Source of the DNA: Desulfovibrionaceae bacterium
GTDB taxonomy: Bacteria > Desulfobacterota > Desulfovibrionia > Desulfovibrionales > Desulfovibrionaceae
Length of the DNA: 22,883 nt
Direction: 5' to 3'
NCBI GenBank assembly: GCA_900770205.1
Contig: CAAGJV010000019.1
Span: 1 to 22,883 of the forward strand
Shown: positions 6,125 to 14,199 of the stretch, piece after piece
How positions within the stretch are numbered: the first letter of the stretch is position 1
Layout: every line of letters starts with the position of its first letter
Position numbers and translations under genes: made by a program
The notes under the pieces: model-generated
Database searches by the model: none
Told to the model about the DNA's origin: nothing
Seen by the model: only the letters and a program-made list of their open reading frames with translations

Positions 6125-7383
6125 TTTCTCCCCCCGTCTGCGCTTTCCCCGCTGCCCTTATTCTCCCTGTTCCATGCCTCATGAGCCATGGCATTCAGGC
6201 TGCCGGGCAAAAGGCCATGCAGGGAGTAAAGCATATCGTGCATGCATTCCTTCACCTCGGCAAAGCGTTCCGCGGCCTCGCAGGCAAAGCGGCATATTCC
6301 AAGGCTGTCCATCACGATATTCTGAAGTTCCGCCTGCCTGCCCTTTCCTTTTCGGCGGGCAACAGACCACGATAAGGCCATGTTCTGAAGAACAGAAGTT
6401 CCCTCTCCAAGCCTCCGTACCTCTTCCAGTGCCCTTTCCGCATTACTGCCGGGGATCACGCCCTCCTTCACGGCAACGGAAAGAAGTTCCCCCACGGCAA
6501 AGGCATCGGCTCCTATCTCATCGCAGATCGCGGTAAAGCGCAGGGCAAGGCGTTCATCGGCCGCTTTATCTCCCGTTGTCCAGAACTCTTTCTGCCCCGG
6601 CCACCGCATCTTTTTCCCGGAAGAAGCGCCTGCCTCTGCCGCGCTGCCTTCACCTCTGTGGCAGTCTATCACACAGCGGGAAGAACAGCGCTCTGCATGA
6701 GCCGCCCCTTGTATGACAGCCTGCTTCAAAAGCTGCGCGAAACGGAGCGCTGCCTTTTCAAATCCTTCCGGGTTGACTGCTCTTACCGTCTCTTTCCCGG
6801 GGAGAAACACCATGGAACGGATGCGGATGCGGCAAACTATTGCCCCCGATCCGCTTCCGGCATGGCCGGAAGGAGCAAGGCTTTTTCCGCTGAAGGCAAG
6901 AGAAGCCATGGGAAGATGCTGCTCGCCGGCCAGTCCTGCGCAGAGAACAGCGGTCGCTTTCGGCCATGCCCCGGCAAGTATCTGCATGGAGGATGATATT
7001 TCCCGCCCGCGGCATCGGCTTTTTTCCACGGATACGCCGCCTGTTCCGATAACAAGGTCATAAAGCTCATCCTCGCCCCTCTCTTCCCTGCCGCCATCAA
7101 TAACTATGGCGGAAAGCCCCAGCGCCGTTATGGCTTCTGCGGCTGCGCCTCCGGCATTGGAAGGAAAGAGAATGCCGTTCTGCGTGGAACATACCACGGA
7201 AAGCCGCCCGTTCGAAGCGCAGCGGCAGCCGGAAAATATCCCCGGCGCGAAAACGGCGCTGCCCGGAAAAGCGGAAGCCAGGGCATCGGCCAGGGCTCTG
7301 CCGCCATACCCATGCAGAGAAGACGGTACTTCGTTATAACGGAAGATTCCCTCGGCCATGTTTATGTGCAGGTAGTTATACAT
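6121..7383 (-). CDS. Shortened, divergent AOR-family protein
   Basis: At 420 residues this is about 180 shorter than the AOR family norm. The N-terminal part keeps the AOR layout: GYGGRALADAL (25-35), PGIFSGCRCASNGRLSVV (47-64), then GLSAIVIDGG (89-98). Putative cluster cysteines C233/C237/C241 have CxxxCxxxC spacing instead of the usual CxxCxxxC. Both pterin-loop motifs survive: DEIGAD (288-293) and DSLGIC followed by RF (359-366). The loss lies mainly in the central and C-terminal region between and after these. It may be an active compact enzyme, a non-catalytic partner of the large AOR, or a cofactor sensor working with the ModE-like protein it is coupled to. GGAGGAGAGG precedes the ATG at 7383; Met9 is an alternative start. 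Confidence 0.75.
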   Translation of the reverse strand: MYNYLHINMAEGIFRYNEVPSSLHGYGGRALADALASAFPGSAVFAPGIFSGCRCASNGRLSVVCSTQNGILFPSNAGGAAAEAITALGLSAIVIDGGREERGEDELYDLVIGTGGVSVEKSRCRGREISSSMQILAGAWPKATAVLCAGLAGEQHLPMASLAFSGKSLAPSGHAGSGSGAIVCRIRIRSMVFLPGKETVRAVNPEGFEKAALRFAQLLKQAVIQGAAHAERCSSRCVIDCHRGEGSAAEAGASSGKKMRWPGQKEFWTTGDKAADERLALRFTAICDEIGADAFAVGELLSVAVKEGVIPGSNAERALEEVRRLGEGTSVLQNMALSWSVARRKGKGRQAELQNIVMDSLGICRFACEAAERFAEVKECMHDMLYSLHGLLPGSLNAMAHEAWNRENKGSGESADGGRK

Positions 7384-7455
7384 GCCACCTCTCCTCCGGC
7401 TTTTCTCACCTGTCGGGCATTACCGGATGAATGCTGCCTCTAGCATGACGAAAAA

Positions 7456-7486
7456 CCGCCCTTTCGACAAGGGTATCCGCCCTTTC
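7456..7486. repeat. Tandem 10-bp direct repeat in the divergent intergenic region
   Basis: CCGCCCTTTC occurs at 7456-7465 and again at 7477-7486. The start-to-start distance is 21 bp, close to two helical turns. The pair lies between the divergent starts of the short AOR paralogue (7383) and the Ehr operon (7600), where a shared regulator could bind one face of the DNA. Confidence 0.45.
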
Positions 7487-7492
7487 CGCCGG

Positions 7493-7508
7493 AGCATAAA
7501 GCATGCCA
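7493..7508 (-). promoter_or_regulatory. Possible sigma54 (-24/-12) promoter for the short AOR/ModE-like pair
   Basis: The minus strand reads TGGCATGCTTTATGCT. Against TGGCAC-N5-TTGCA this keeps the GG and GC dinucleotides at exact spacing, with three mismatches. It lies 110-125 bp upstream of the ATG at 7383. A competing sigma70 reading is TTGTCG (7465-7470), 17 bp, CATGCT (7442-7447), also minus strand and nearer the gene. No sigma54 activator gene is in the window. No convincing promoter was seen for the plus-strand operon in this 216-bp gap, although GGGGA precedes its ATG. Confidence 0.28.
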
Positions 7509-7599
7509 TTTTTATCTTGTCTTTCCCTATAAAGAGAGCTACCCTTTTGCCGCATTTTAACATTTTTGCAGGCATACCACGTTTATCAGCGGGGAATTT

Positions 7600-9615
7600 A
7601 TGGAAACTTTTCTTCTCGCCCTTCTGCTTATGGCGGCAGGAGCGCTGCTTTCGGGGGGGATTGCCCTGCGCCCGGTAAGCCACGCCACCAACAGAGCGGC
7701 AAACCTCATAGGCCCGGCATGTGCCGCAGCGGCATGCCTTTTCGGTGTGTTCAGCCTTTTTTCCAGCGGCTGGAGCAGTGCGGAAACGCTCATCATCCCC
7801 TGGATGCTGCCCTTCGGGGCCTGCGCCTTCGGCCTCGACCCTCTTTCTCGCCTCTTCCTTCTGCCGGTTTTCGCTCTGGGCTTCACCTGCGCGCTTTCCG
7901 GCTGCATTTCCCTGCGCCACAGCGATCCTGGCGAACACAATCTCGGCGCTCATTGGATGTTTTACCTGCTGCTTCTTCTCGGGATGACCTGCGTGATGAC
8001 AGCTCGCGATGCTCTCTTCTTCATGCTTTCCTGGGAGGTTATGTCGCTTTCGCCCTTCTTCCTCATTGATTTCAACGACAGAGACAGCCTTGTTCAGGAT
8101 GCCTCGTGGGTCTATCTTGTCGCAGCGCATCTTGGCGCCGTGCTCCTTATCGCCTTCTTTGCCCTTCTCTGGCAGCAGAACGGCTCCACGCTCTTTTCCG
8201 CCATGGCCATGAAGGCGCCGGCGCACACCACCATTCTTTTCCTCCTGGCCTTTTTCGGCTTCGGGGCAAAAGCCGGCCTCGCGCCCCTTCATGTATGGCT
8301 TCCGGAGGCCCATCCCGCTGCACCAAGCCACGTTTCCGCGCTTCTTTCCGGCGCCATGCTGAATGCCGGCCTGTACGGCATCATCCGCTCTTTCGATTTT
8401 CTTGGCCCTGCCGAACAGCTCCCCGGCTGGTGGGGCTGGATGCTCATGGCCTTCGGCCTTTCCACCGCTCTCATGGGCATTCTTAAGGCGCTCGGGCAAA
8501 GCAACCTGAAGAGGCTTCTCGCCTACTCCAGCGTGGAGAACATGGGCCTCATGGTCATGGGGGCCGGCATCGGCCTTGTGGGCATACACACGGGCAGCGC
8601 CTGGACGGCGGCGCTCGGCTTTGCAGGCTGCCTTTTCCACATGCTCAATCACTCCGCATTCAAGGGGCTTCTCTTCCTCTGCGCCGGCGAAGTGCTCCAT
8701 GCTTCCGGCACCGTCAACATGGCGGTTCTCGGAGGAATACAGAAGCGCATGCCCATGCTGGGCGCTCTTTTCGCGCTCGGTGCGGCATCCATTTCCTGCC
8801 TGCCGCCCTTCAACGGCTTCGCCGGAGAATTTGTTCTTTCCATGTCCATGCTCCGTTCCCTCGATATGCCGGGCATGGAGCAGAAAATAGCCATGCTCGC
8901 CTGCCTTACAGGGCTCATGCTTACAAGCGGCATTTCTGCCGCCGTCTATGCCAAGGCCTACGGCATAACCTTCCTCGGCCAGCCCCGCACCGCAGCGGCC
9001 ACATCCCTCCATGTTCCGCAGAACTCTCTTCTGCTCCCCCTCTGCATTCCGGCGGCGGCCTGCGTTCTCGGCGGGCTTTTCGCCCCCTGGGCGTTCAAAA
9101 TGGTTCAGCCCACGCTGGAATTCATCCCGGTTATGAACCATGCCCTCATGGCTCCCGCTGCAGAAGTTATTGATGCTACGCAGCTGCTGCTGGGCAAAAT
9201 ATCTCTGTACGGCGGCACGGCACTCGTTCTCGTTCTTCTTGCGCTTCTTATCCGCCGTGCGCTGCTCAAGCGTAGCGGCATCAAGAGAGGCCCCGTATGG
9301 GGGTGCGGCTACCAGTACGGCACGCCGCGCATACAGTATACCCCCGCATCCTTTGTGGAACCGGCCGCCCGCATCTTCGGCCATGTCATGGGGACAACCG
9401 TTGTCTCATCCACTCCCAAAGGTCTCTTCCCCGCTCGTTCCCAGTTCGCCGTAGAAGCCCCCGATGTTGTGCGCAGCCGATTCTACGCTCCGCTTTTCCA
9501 GCTGATAGAGCGCGCCTGCAACACGCTTAAGCTTCTGCAGAACGGCCTTGTAAACATGTACATTCTCTACATTCTCGTCACGCTGGTGGCGCTTCTCATC
9601 TGGGGGATAGCATAA
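7600..9615 (+). CDS. hyfB: HyfB/HycC-like antiporter-type membrane subunit of the Ehr complex
   Basis: This 671-residue polytopic protein belongs to the NuoL/NuoM/MrpD antiporter family, which carries the proton (or sodium) channels of complex I and group 4 hydrogenases. Conserved channel residues are visible: Glu146 in LSWEVMSL and Lys224 in FGAKAGLAPLHVWLPEAH. After the antiporter core, the C-terminal 110 residues (from about RGPVWGCGYQYG) match the HyfB/HycC-specific tail, which ends in one more hydrophobic helix. It is the first gene of a tight six-gene operon, and its TAA overlaps the next ATG. It would sit in the inner membrane and link redox chemistry in the peripheral arm to ion movement. 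The start has GGGGA four bases upstream of the ATG. Confidence 0.93.
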   Translation: METFLLALLLMAAGALLSGGIALRPVSHATNRAANLIGPACAAAACLFGVFSLFSSGWSSAETLIIPWMLPFGACAFGLDPLSRLFLLPVFALGFTCALSGCISLRHSDPGEHNLGAHWMFYLLLLLGMTCVMTARDALFFMLSWEVMSLSPFFLIDFNDRDSLVQDASWVYLVAAHLGAVLLIAFFALLWQQNGSTLFSAMAMKAPAHTTILFLLAFFGFGAKAGLAPLHVWLPEAHPAAPSHVSALLSGAMLNAGLYGIIRSFDFLGPAEQLPGWWGWMLMAFGLSTALMGILKALGQSNLKRLLAYSSVENMGLMVMGAGIGLVGIHTGSAWTAALGFAGCLFHMLNHSAFKGLLFLCAGEVLHASGTVNMAVLGGIQKRMPMLGALFALGAASISCLPPFNGFAGEFVLSMSMLRSLDMPGMEQKIAMLACLTGLMLTSGISAAVYAKAYGITFLGQPRTAAATSLHVPQNSLLLPLCIPAAACVLGGLFAPWAFKMVQPTLEFIPVMNHALMAPAAEVIDATQLLLGKISLYGGTALVLVLLALLIRRALLKRSGIKRGPVWGCGYQYGTPRIQYTPASFVEPAARIFGHVMGTTVVSSTPKGLFPARSQFAVEAPDVVRSRFYAPLFQLIERACNTLKLLQNGLVNMYILYILVTLVALLIWGIA

Positions 9616-10544
9616 TGTCTTCCCTGTACTACATCTTCGAGTTCTGCCTGGCACTCCTGCTTGCGCCGCTTGCCGTCGGCATCATCAACAGGGTGAAGGC
9701 CATCTTCGCCGGCAGGCACGGCAAACCTCTGCTTCAGCTCTACTACGATATCTTCAAGCTGATCCGCAAGGGCGAAGTCATCGGGGAAACGACCACATGG
9801 GTGTTTTCCGCAGGCCCGGCCATTTCCATGGTCACCGCAGCTGCCGCTCTCGCTCTCCTGCCGCTTGGCGGCATAGCCTCGCCCCTTGCCTTTCAGGGAG
9901 ACTTCATTCTCTGTGCATATCTTCTGGGCATGGGGCGTTTTGCCACCGTTCTTGCCGCGCTCGATACTGGTTCTCCCTTCGAGGGCATGGGGGCAAGCCG
10001 CGAAGCCCTGTTCGGCGCCCTGGCCGAACCTGTGCTCTTCCTTGTGCTTCTTGCGCTCATATCTACAGCGGAAAGCATGGGCGTAAAGAACGATCTTTCC
10101 CTCTCTACCCTGTTCAACGGCTTCTCCACAAAAGCATGGATGGACGGGCGGCCAGAACTCATCATGCTTTTCTTCACCATGGGCGTTCTGCTCCTGGTGG
10201 AAAACTGCCGCATTCCTGTAGACGACCCCAATACGCACCTGGAACTCACCATGATCCATGAAGTCATGGTTCTCGATCATTCCGGCCCGAACCTTGCCTT
10301 CATTCTGTATGGCTCTGCCATAAAGATCTGGCTTTTCTCCTCGCTCCTCACAGGGCTTGTCATTCCAGATATTCCGTCCTGGGCGCATACGCTGTGCTCT
10401 CTTGCCGGCATATTTGCTGCTGCATGCGCCATAGGCGTCATCGAATCCATCATGGCACGCCTTCGCATGCATATTGTTCCTGCTCTTATGGGTCTGGCCG
10501 GTTCCGTGGCCGCATTCGTTCTCATTCTGACTCTGGTTCGGTAG
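9615..10544 (+). CDS. hyfC: HyfC/HycD-like (NuoH family) membrane anchor subunit
   Basis: The 309-residue hydrophobic protein is the NuoH homologue that docks the soluble arm on the membrane in complex I and group 4 hydrogenases. Family signatures are the GRHGKPLLQLYYDIFKL segment near residues 34-50, GSPFEGMGASREALFG at about 118-133, and ENCRIPVDDPNTHLELTMIH at about 197-216, with the conserved acidic residues of the NuoH cytoplasmic loop. Several hydrophobic helices surround these. It overlaps the previous gene by one base and ends 3 bp before hyfE. Length is normal for HyfC and HycD (about 305-320). Confidence 0.94.
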   Translation: MSSLYYIFEFCLALLLAPLAVGIINRVKAIFAGRHGKPLLQLYYDIFKLIRKGEVIGETTTWVFSAGPAISMVTAAAALALLPLGGIASPLAFQGDFILCAYLLGMGRFATVLAALDTGSPFEGMGASREALFGALAEPVLFLVLLALISTAESMGVKNDLSLSTLFNGFSTKAWMDGRPELIMLFFTMGVLLLVENCRIPVDDPNTHLELTMIHEVMVLDHSGPNLAFILYGSAIKIWLFSSLLTGLVIPDIPSWAHTLCSLAGIFAAACAIGVIESIMARLRMHIVPALMGLAGSVAAFVLILTLVR

Positions 10545-10547
10545 CCT

Positions 10548-11192
10548 ATGTCCTCACTCTTCCAGTTTGTCATTCTTCTGCTGCTTATCACCGACCTCAC
10601 CATGCTCTGGTCGGGGCGGGTTCTCATGCTCATACGCCTTTCCTCCGCGCAGGGCATTCTGCTCGCCGCTCTTCTCCTGCTGCCAGTCAACGGCGCACTT
10701 GATGCCGAACACTTTTTCCTTGCCGCGGCTGTTTTCGGCCTGAAAGGCATAGGGTTCCCCGTGTTCCTGCGCCATGTCTGCCATAAAATCGGCATAGAAC
10801 CCATGGTTCGCCCCCGCCTCGGCCGCATGTTTCCCATGGTAGCCGGCCTTGCGGGCCTTGCCTTCTCCCTCTGGCTGGAAGGCCGCATCCCTGCCGTGGT
10901 CGATCTCTTTCCTCCGCTGCTCTTCCCCGTGGCCCTTACCACGCTGTTCTGCGGGCTTATCATCGTAGTAGGGTGCGCCAAGGCTCTTACCCAGGTCACC
11001 GGCTATCTGGTGGTGGAAAACGGCATCTTCATCCTTGGCATACCGCTCATGACAGAAGGCTCCGTATGGTTTGAGCTGAGCATCCTGCTCGATGTGTTTG
11101 CCGCCATCTTCGTCATGGCCATAGCCATCAACCACATCAACAGCGCGTTCGATTCCATCGATGTGGCGCGCTTCCGCAACCTGAGGGATTAG
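10548..11192 (+). CDS. hyfE: HyfE-like small membrane subunit
   Basis: This 214-residue protein of mostly hydrophobic helices lies between the NuoH-like and the second antiporter-like gene, exactly where HyfE lies in hydrogenase-4 and Ehr operons. HyfE is absent from hydrogenase 3 (Hyc), so its presence places the complex on the Hyf/Ehr side. Visible family features are an acidic helix segment (LLLLPVNGALDAEHFFLAAAVF, paraphrased by position 41-62) and the C-terminal VVENGIFILG (about 157-166), corresponding to the NuoK-like glutamate region. The end INHINSAFDSID is typical of HyfE. Gene spacing is 3 bp before and 1 bp after. Confidence 0.88.
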   Translation: MSSLFQFVILLLLITDLTMLWSGRVLMLIRLSSAQGILLAALLLLPVNGALDAEHFFLAAAVFGLKGIGFPVFLRHVCHKIGIEPMVRPRLGRMFPMVAGLAGLAFSLWLEGRIPAVVDLFPPLLFPVALTTLFCGLIIVVGCAKALTQVTGYLVVENGIFILGIPLMTEGSVWFELSILLDVFAAIFVMAIAINHINSAFDSIDVARFRNLRD

Positions 11193-11193
11193 C

Positions 11194-12696
11194 ATGATAC
11201 TTGCCCTGCTTCTCATCGTCCCGCTTCTGGCCGGACTCGTCATGTTCGTCCCCGGGGCATGGCCGCGCCGCGCTCTGCTGGTTCTTACCGCCGCAAGCCA
11301 TCTTGTCTGCTCATCGCTCACCCTGAACGACCTTCTTTCCGGAAATACCCCTTCCAGCCTGTTCGGCCTTCTTCAGCCGGATATGCTCGGCATCGTCTTC
11401 CTCATGCTGGCCTCGGTTCTCTTTGCCGCCGCCTCTGTCTACGCCGTAGGCTACCTGAAAGAAGAAGACAAAAAGCACGTGAAAAGAGACATCCAGAAGG
11501 GCCAGCTCTTCACCAACGCCCCGGAAACGCGCTTTCTCTCCTGCCTGTGCTTTTTTGTCGCCGCCATGACGCTTGTCACCACCACGGCCAATCTCGGCGC
11601 GCTCTGGGTGGGCATAGAAATCACCACCCTTGCCAGCGCACCGCTCATCTATTTCCACCGCCACCAGAGCTCCATGGAAGCCACATGGAAATACCTCATG
11701 ATCTGTTCCGTGGGCATTGCCCTTGCCCTTCTCGGCAACATCCTCATGAGCGTTGCTTTTCACAACCCGTCCTCGACTCTCCCCGAAGGCATGGATCAGC
11801 TCCACGCCTTTCTTGAAAGGGCCCGCAGCATAGAAGGAACGGAAAAAGTCCTCTGGCTCAAGGCCGCCTTCATTTTTCTTCTTGTCGGCTACGGCACCAA
11901 AATGGGCCTGGCGCCTCTCCATACCTGGCTGCCGGATGCCCACAGTCAGGCGCCCTCCATGGTTTCCGGCATGCTTTCCGGTGCACTGCTCAACTGCGCT
12001 CTGCTCGGCATACTCCGCGGCCATCAGATTCTGCGTGCCGCAGGCCTCGGCGAGTTCAGCGGCGATCTGCTTGTTTTCTTCGGCCTGCTCTCCATGGCTA
12101 CAGCGGCCGTGTTCATTGTGGGGCAGGGGCATTACAAGCGCCTTCTCGCCTACTCAAGCGTGGAACACATGGGCATTCTTGCCCTGGCCTTCGGTGTTGG
12201 AGGAAGCGCTCTGTTCGGCGGCATGCTGCATGCCGTGTGCCATTCGCTGACAAAGTGCATGCTCTTCCTTGTGGCCGGCAATATCCTTACCCGCTATCAC
12301 ACGCTCTCCAGCTACGATGTCCGCGGGCTCAGGCAGGACATGCCGCTTTCCGGAGCGTTATGGACGGCAGGCTTCCTTGCCATTGTCGGTTCGCCGCCCT
12401 TCGGCCTCTTTGTCAGTGAATTCACCATTCTCAAGGGGCTGTTCGATCACGCAGGCATGCTGGTGGCGCTCTGCTACCTCGCTGCGCTTGCCGTCATCTT
12501 CGTGGGCATGTCCATTCCCGTTCTCCGCATGGTGCAGGGCACGCCTCCGCACGATGTTCCCATGGACTACCATGAATCCCTGTTCAGTGTTCTTCCGCCG
12601 GCCATACTCTGCGCCATGGTACTCTGCCTCGGCCTCTGCATCCCGAACTGGCTGACGGAAACGCTCAACCGCGCCGCCGCGCTTCTGGGGGCCTGA
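11194..12696 (+). CDS. hyfF: HyfF-like antiporter-type membrane subunit
   Basis: This 500-residue polytopic protein is the second member of the NuoL/M/N antiporter family in the operon. Glu142 in LWVGIEITTLASAP and Lys236 in GYGTKMGLAPLHTWLPDAH are the conserved channel residues, and a later KRLLAYSSVEHMG segment carries the further conserved Lys and His. Residues about 85-105 (KEEDKKHVKRDIQKG) form a charged loop between helices. Length is close to E. coli HyfF (about 526). It starts one base after the hyfE stop and ends one base before hyfG. No HyfD gene lies in the operon, so the membrane arm would have two antiporter subunits plus HyfE. Confidence 0.93.
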   Translation: MILALLLIVPLLAGLVMFVPGAWPRRALLVLTAASHLVCSSLTLNDLLSGNTPSSLFGLLQPDMLGIVFLMLASVLFAAASVYAVGYLKEEDKKHVKRDIQKGQLFTNAPETRFLSCLCFFVAAMTLVTTTANLGALWVGIEITTLASAPLIYFHRHQSSMEATWKYLMICSVGIALALLGNILMSVAFHNPSSTLPEGMDQLHAFLERARSIEGTEKVLWLKAAFIFLLVGYGTKMGLAPLHTWLPDAHSQAPSMVSGMLSGALLNCALLGILRGHQILRAAGLGEFSGDLLVFFGLLSMATAAVFIVGQGHYKRLLAYSSVEHMGILALAFGVGGSALFGGMLHAVCHSLTKCMLFLVAGNILTRYHTLSSYDVRGLRQDMPLSGALWTAGFLAIVGSPPFGLFVSEFTILKGLFDHAGMLVALCYLAALAVIFVGMSIPVLRMVQGTPPHDVPMDYHESLFSVLPPAILCAMVLCLGLCIPNWLTETLNRAAALLGA

Positions 12697-12697
12697 G

Positions 12698-14188
12698 ATG
12701 TTCAATTTCAGAGAATCCATCGCTTTTTCCGATATTCCCCTGCTTCCCATGAACGAGCTCTGCTCCTCCGTGGTGGATCGCTGCCGCCGCGGCTGGCGCA
12801 TCCTGGCCTTTTTCGGCATGCGCGGAGAAAAGGGAACAGAAGTTGTGTGCATTCTGGCCGATGTTTCCTCCCGCCTTCTCGATGCCATGCGTGCCATGCC
12901 GGGCATAAGTTACGATTCCATCACTCCGCTCTGCCCGCAGGCGCATCTGTTTGAACGCGAACTTTACGAAATGTGGAACATCATGCCTCTGGGCCACCCC
13001 TGGCTGAAAGGCGTGCGCTTCTGCTCTTCGGCAGAAAGGAAAACGCCGCGCCCCGGCCCTGCGCAAACCGATTACTACCGGGTGGAAGGCCGGGAAATCC
13101 ACGAAGTGGCCGTCGGCCCCGTACATGCCGGCGTGATAGAGCCCGGGCATTTCCGCTTCCAGTGCTATGGAGAGAATGTTCTTCACCTGGAAATCCAGCT
13201 CGGGTTCCAGCACCGCGATGTGGAGCATATTCTGCTGAACTCGCAAAAAAAACTGCACCTCCCTCTTATGGAAAACATCGCCGGAGATACGGCCATAGGT
13301 CATGCCACAGCCTTCTGCACCGTGCAGGAAAGATTGTGCGGCGTAAAGCCTACAGGCCGGGCTCAGGTGCTGCGCCGCCTTGCGCTGGAGCTGGAACGCC
13401 TGGCCAACCATACCCGTGATCTTGGCGCCATAGGCGGCGATACCGGCTTCCTTCCCACCTCGGCATGGAATGGCCGCATTACCGGCGATTTTCTCAATCT
13501 CACCTCGGAACTGTGCGGGAGCCGCTTCGGCCGCGGCATGCTCTGCCCCGGCGGCGTAAAGTGGGATGTCGATGCCGCACTCTGCCAGTCGCTCGTCAAA
13601 CGCCTGCGCAGCGCCTACCGCGATGCCCGCGGCTCTGTTGATGTCATGCTGGAAACATCCAGCGTGCTTGCCAGGCTTACCGGCACAGGCAAAGTCTCGT
13701 TTGAAGACGCCCGCCTCCTCGGCCTTGTCGGCATGGCGGCAAGAGCCTGCGGCGTATCCATGGATGCCCGCATGGACTGGCCCCTCTGCGATATGGACAA
13801 CGGCTTTCTGCATAAGCGCACGCATGCTTCGGGAGACGTTCTTGCCCGCACGCTCGTGCGCAGCGAGGAACTGAACGATTCCGCATCTTCCGCAGAGCAC
13901 GATCTGCTTCAACTGGGCTTCTCTGCCGGGAAGGAAGCTATTGCCTCCCCCATGCCGGATACGCTTCCTGCCAACCGCCTGGCGGTTGCGCTTGTGGAAG
14001 GCTGGCGTGGAGAAATCTGCCATGTGGGCATCACCGGCAACGATGGTTCCTGGCAGGCATACAAGGTCATCGACCCTTCATTCCACAACTGGTCCGGCCT
14101 TGCCATGGCGCTCAGGAACGAACAGATTTCCGATTTTCCGCTGTGCAATAAAAGCTTCAACCTGTCCTATTGCGGGCACGACCTGTAA
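12698..14188 (+). CDS. hyfG: HyfG-like large subunit (NuoC-NuoD fusion) lacking NiFe ligands
   Basis: The 496-residue protein has a NuoC-like part (about 1-130, with FERELYEMWNI) and a NuoD/NiFe large-subunit part (about 135-496). In group 4 hydrogenases four cysteines, as CxxC near the start of the large-subunit fold and DPCxxC near the end, bind the NiFe site. Here the first motif is ERLCGVKPTGRAQ: C214 remains, the second position is Lys217, and the loop that normally follows is shortened. The second motif is DPSFHNW with Ser461 and Asn464 in place of the cysteines. The C-terminus (FPLCNKSFNLSYCGHDL) has no cleavable maturation peptide. This is the Ehr arrangement: redox chemistry without NiFe, possibly at a quinone-like site as in NuoD. 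The ATG follows the hyfF stop by one base. Confidence 0.92.
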   Translation: MFNFRESIAFSDIPLLPMNELCSSVVDRCRRGWRILAFFGMRGEKGTEVVCILADVSSRLLDAMRAMPGISYDSITPLCPQAHLFERELYEMWNIMPLGHPWLKGVRFCSSAERKTPRPGPAQTDYYRVEGREIHEVAVGPVHAGVIEPGHFRFQCYGENVLHLEIQLGFQHRDVEHILLNSQKKLHLPLMENIAGDTAIGHATAFCTVQERLCGVKPTGRAQVLRRLALELERLANHTRDLGAIGGDTGFLPTSAWNGRITGDFLNLTSELCGSRFGRGMLCPGGVKWDVDAALCQSLVKRLRSAYRDARGSVDVMLETSSVLARLTGTGKVSFEDARLLGLVGMAARACGVSMDARMDWPLCDMDNGFLHKRTHASGDVLARTLVRSEELNDSASSAEHDLLQLGFSAGKEAIASPMPDTLPANRLAVALVEGWRGEICHVGITGNDGSWQAYKVIDPSFHNWSGLAMALRNEQISDFPLCNKSFNLSYCGHDL

Positions 14189-14199
14189 AGGAAGATGCT

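Noticed and set aside
7420..9384. 654-codon minus-strand open frame opposite hyfB
   Set aside because: Its product is rich in Glu, Lys, His and Gly with no domain, as expected from the complement of hydrophobic codons; HyfB on the plus strand is certain.
14170..14199. Upstream TTG start for the HyfH-HyfI fusion
   Set aside because: It would add ten residues inside the end of hyfG and lacks a ribosome site, whereas the ATG at 14200 has AAGGAAG in place.
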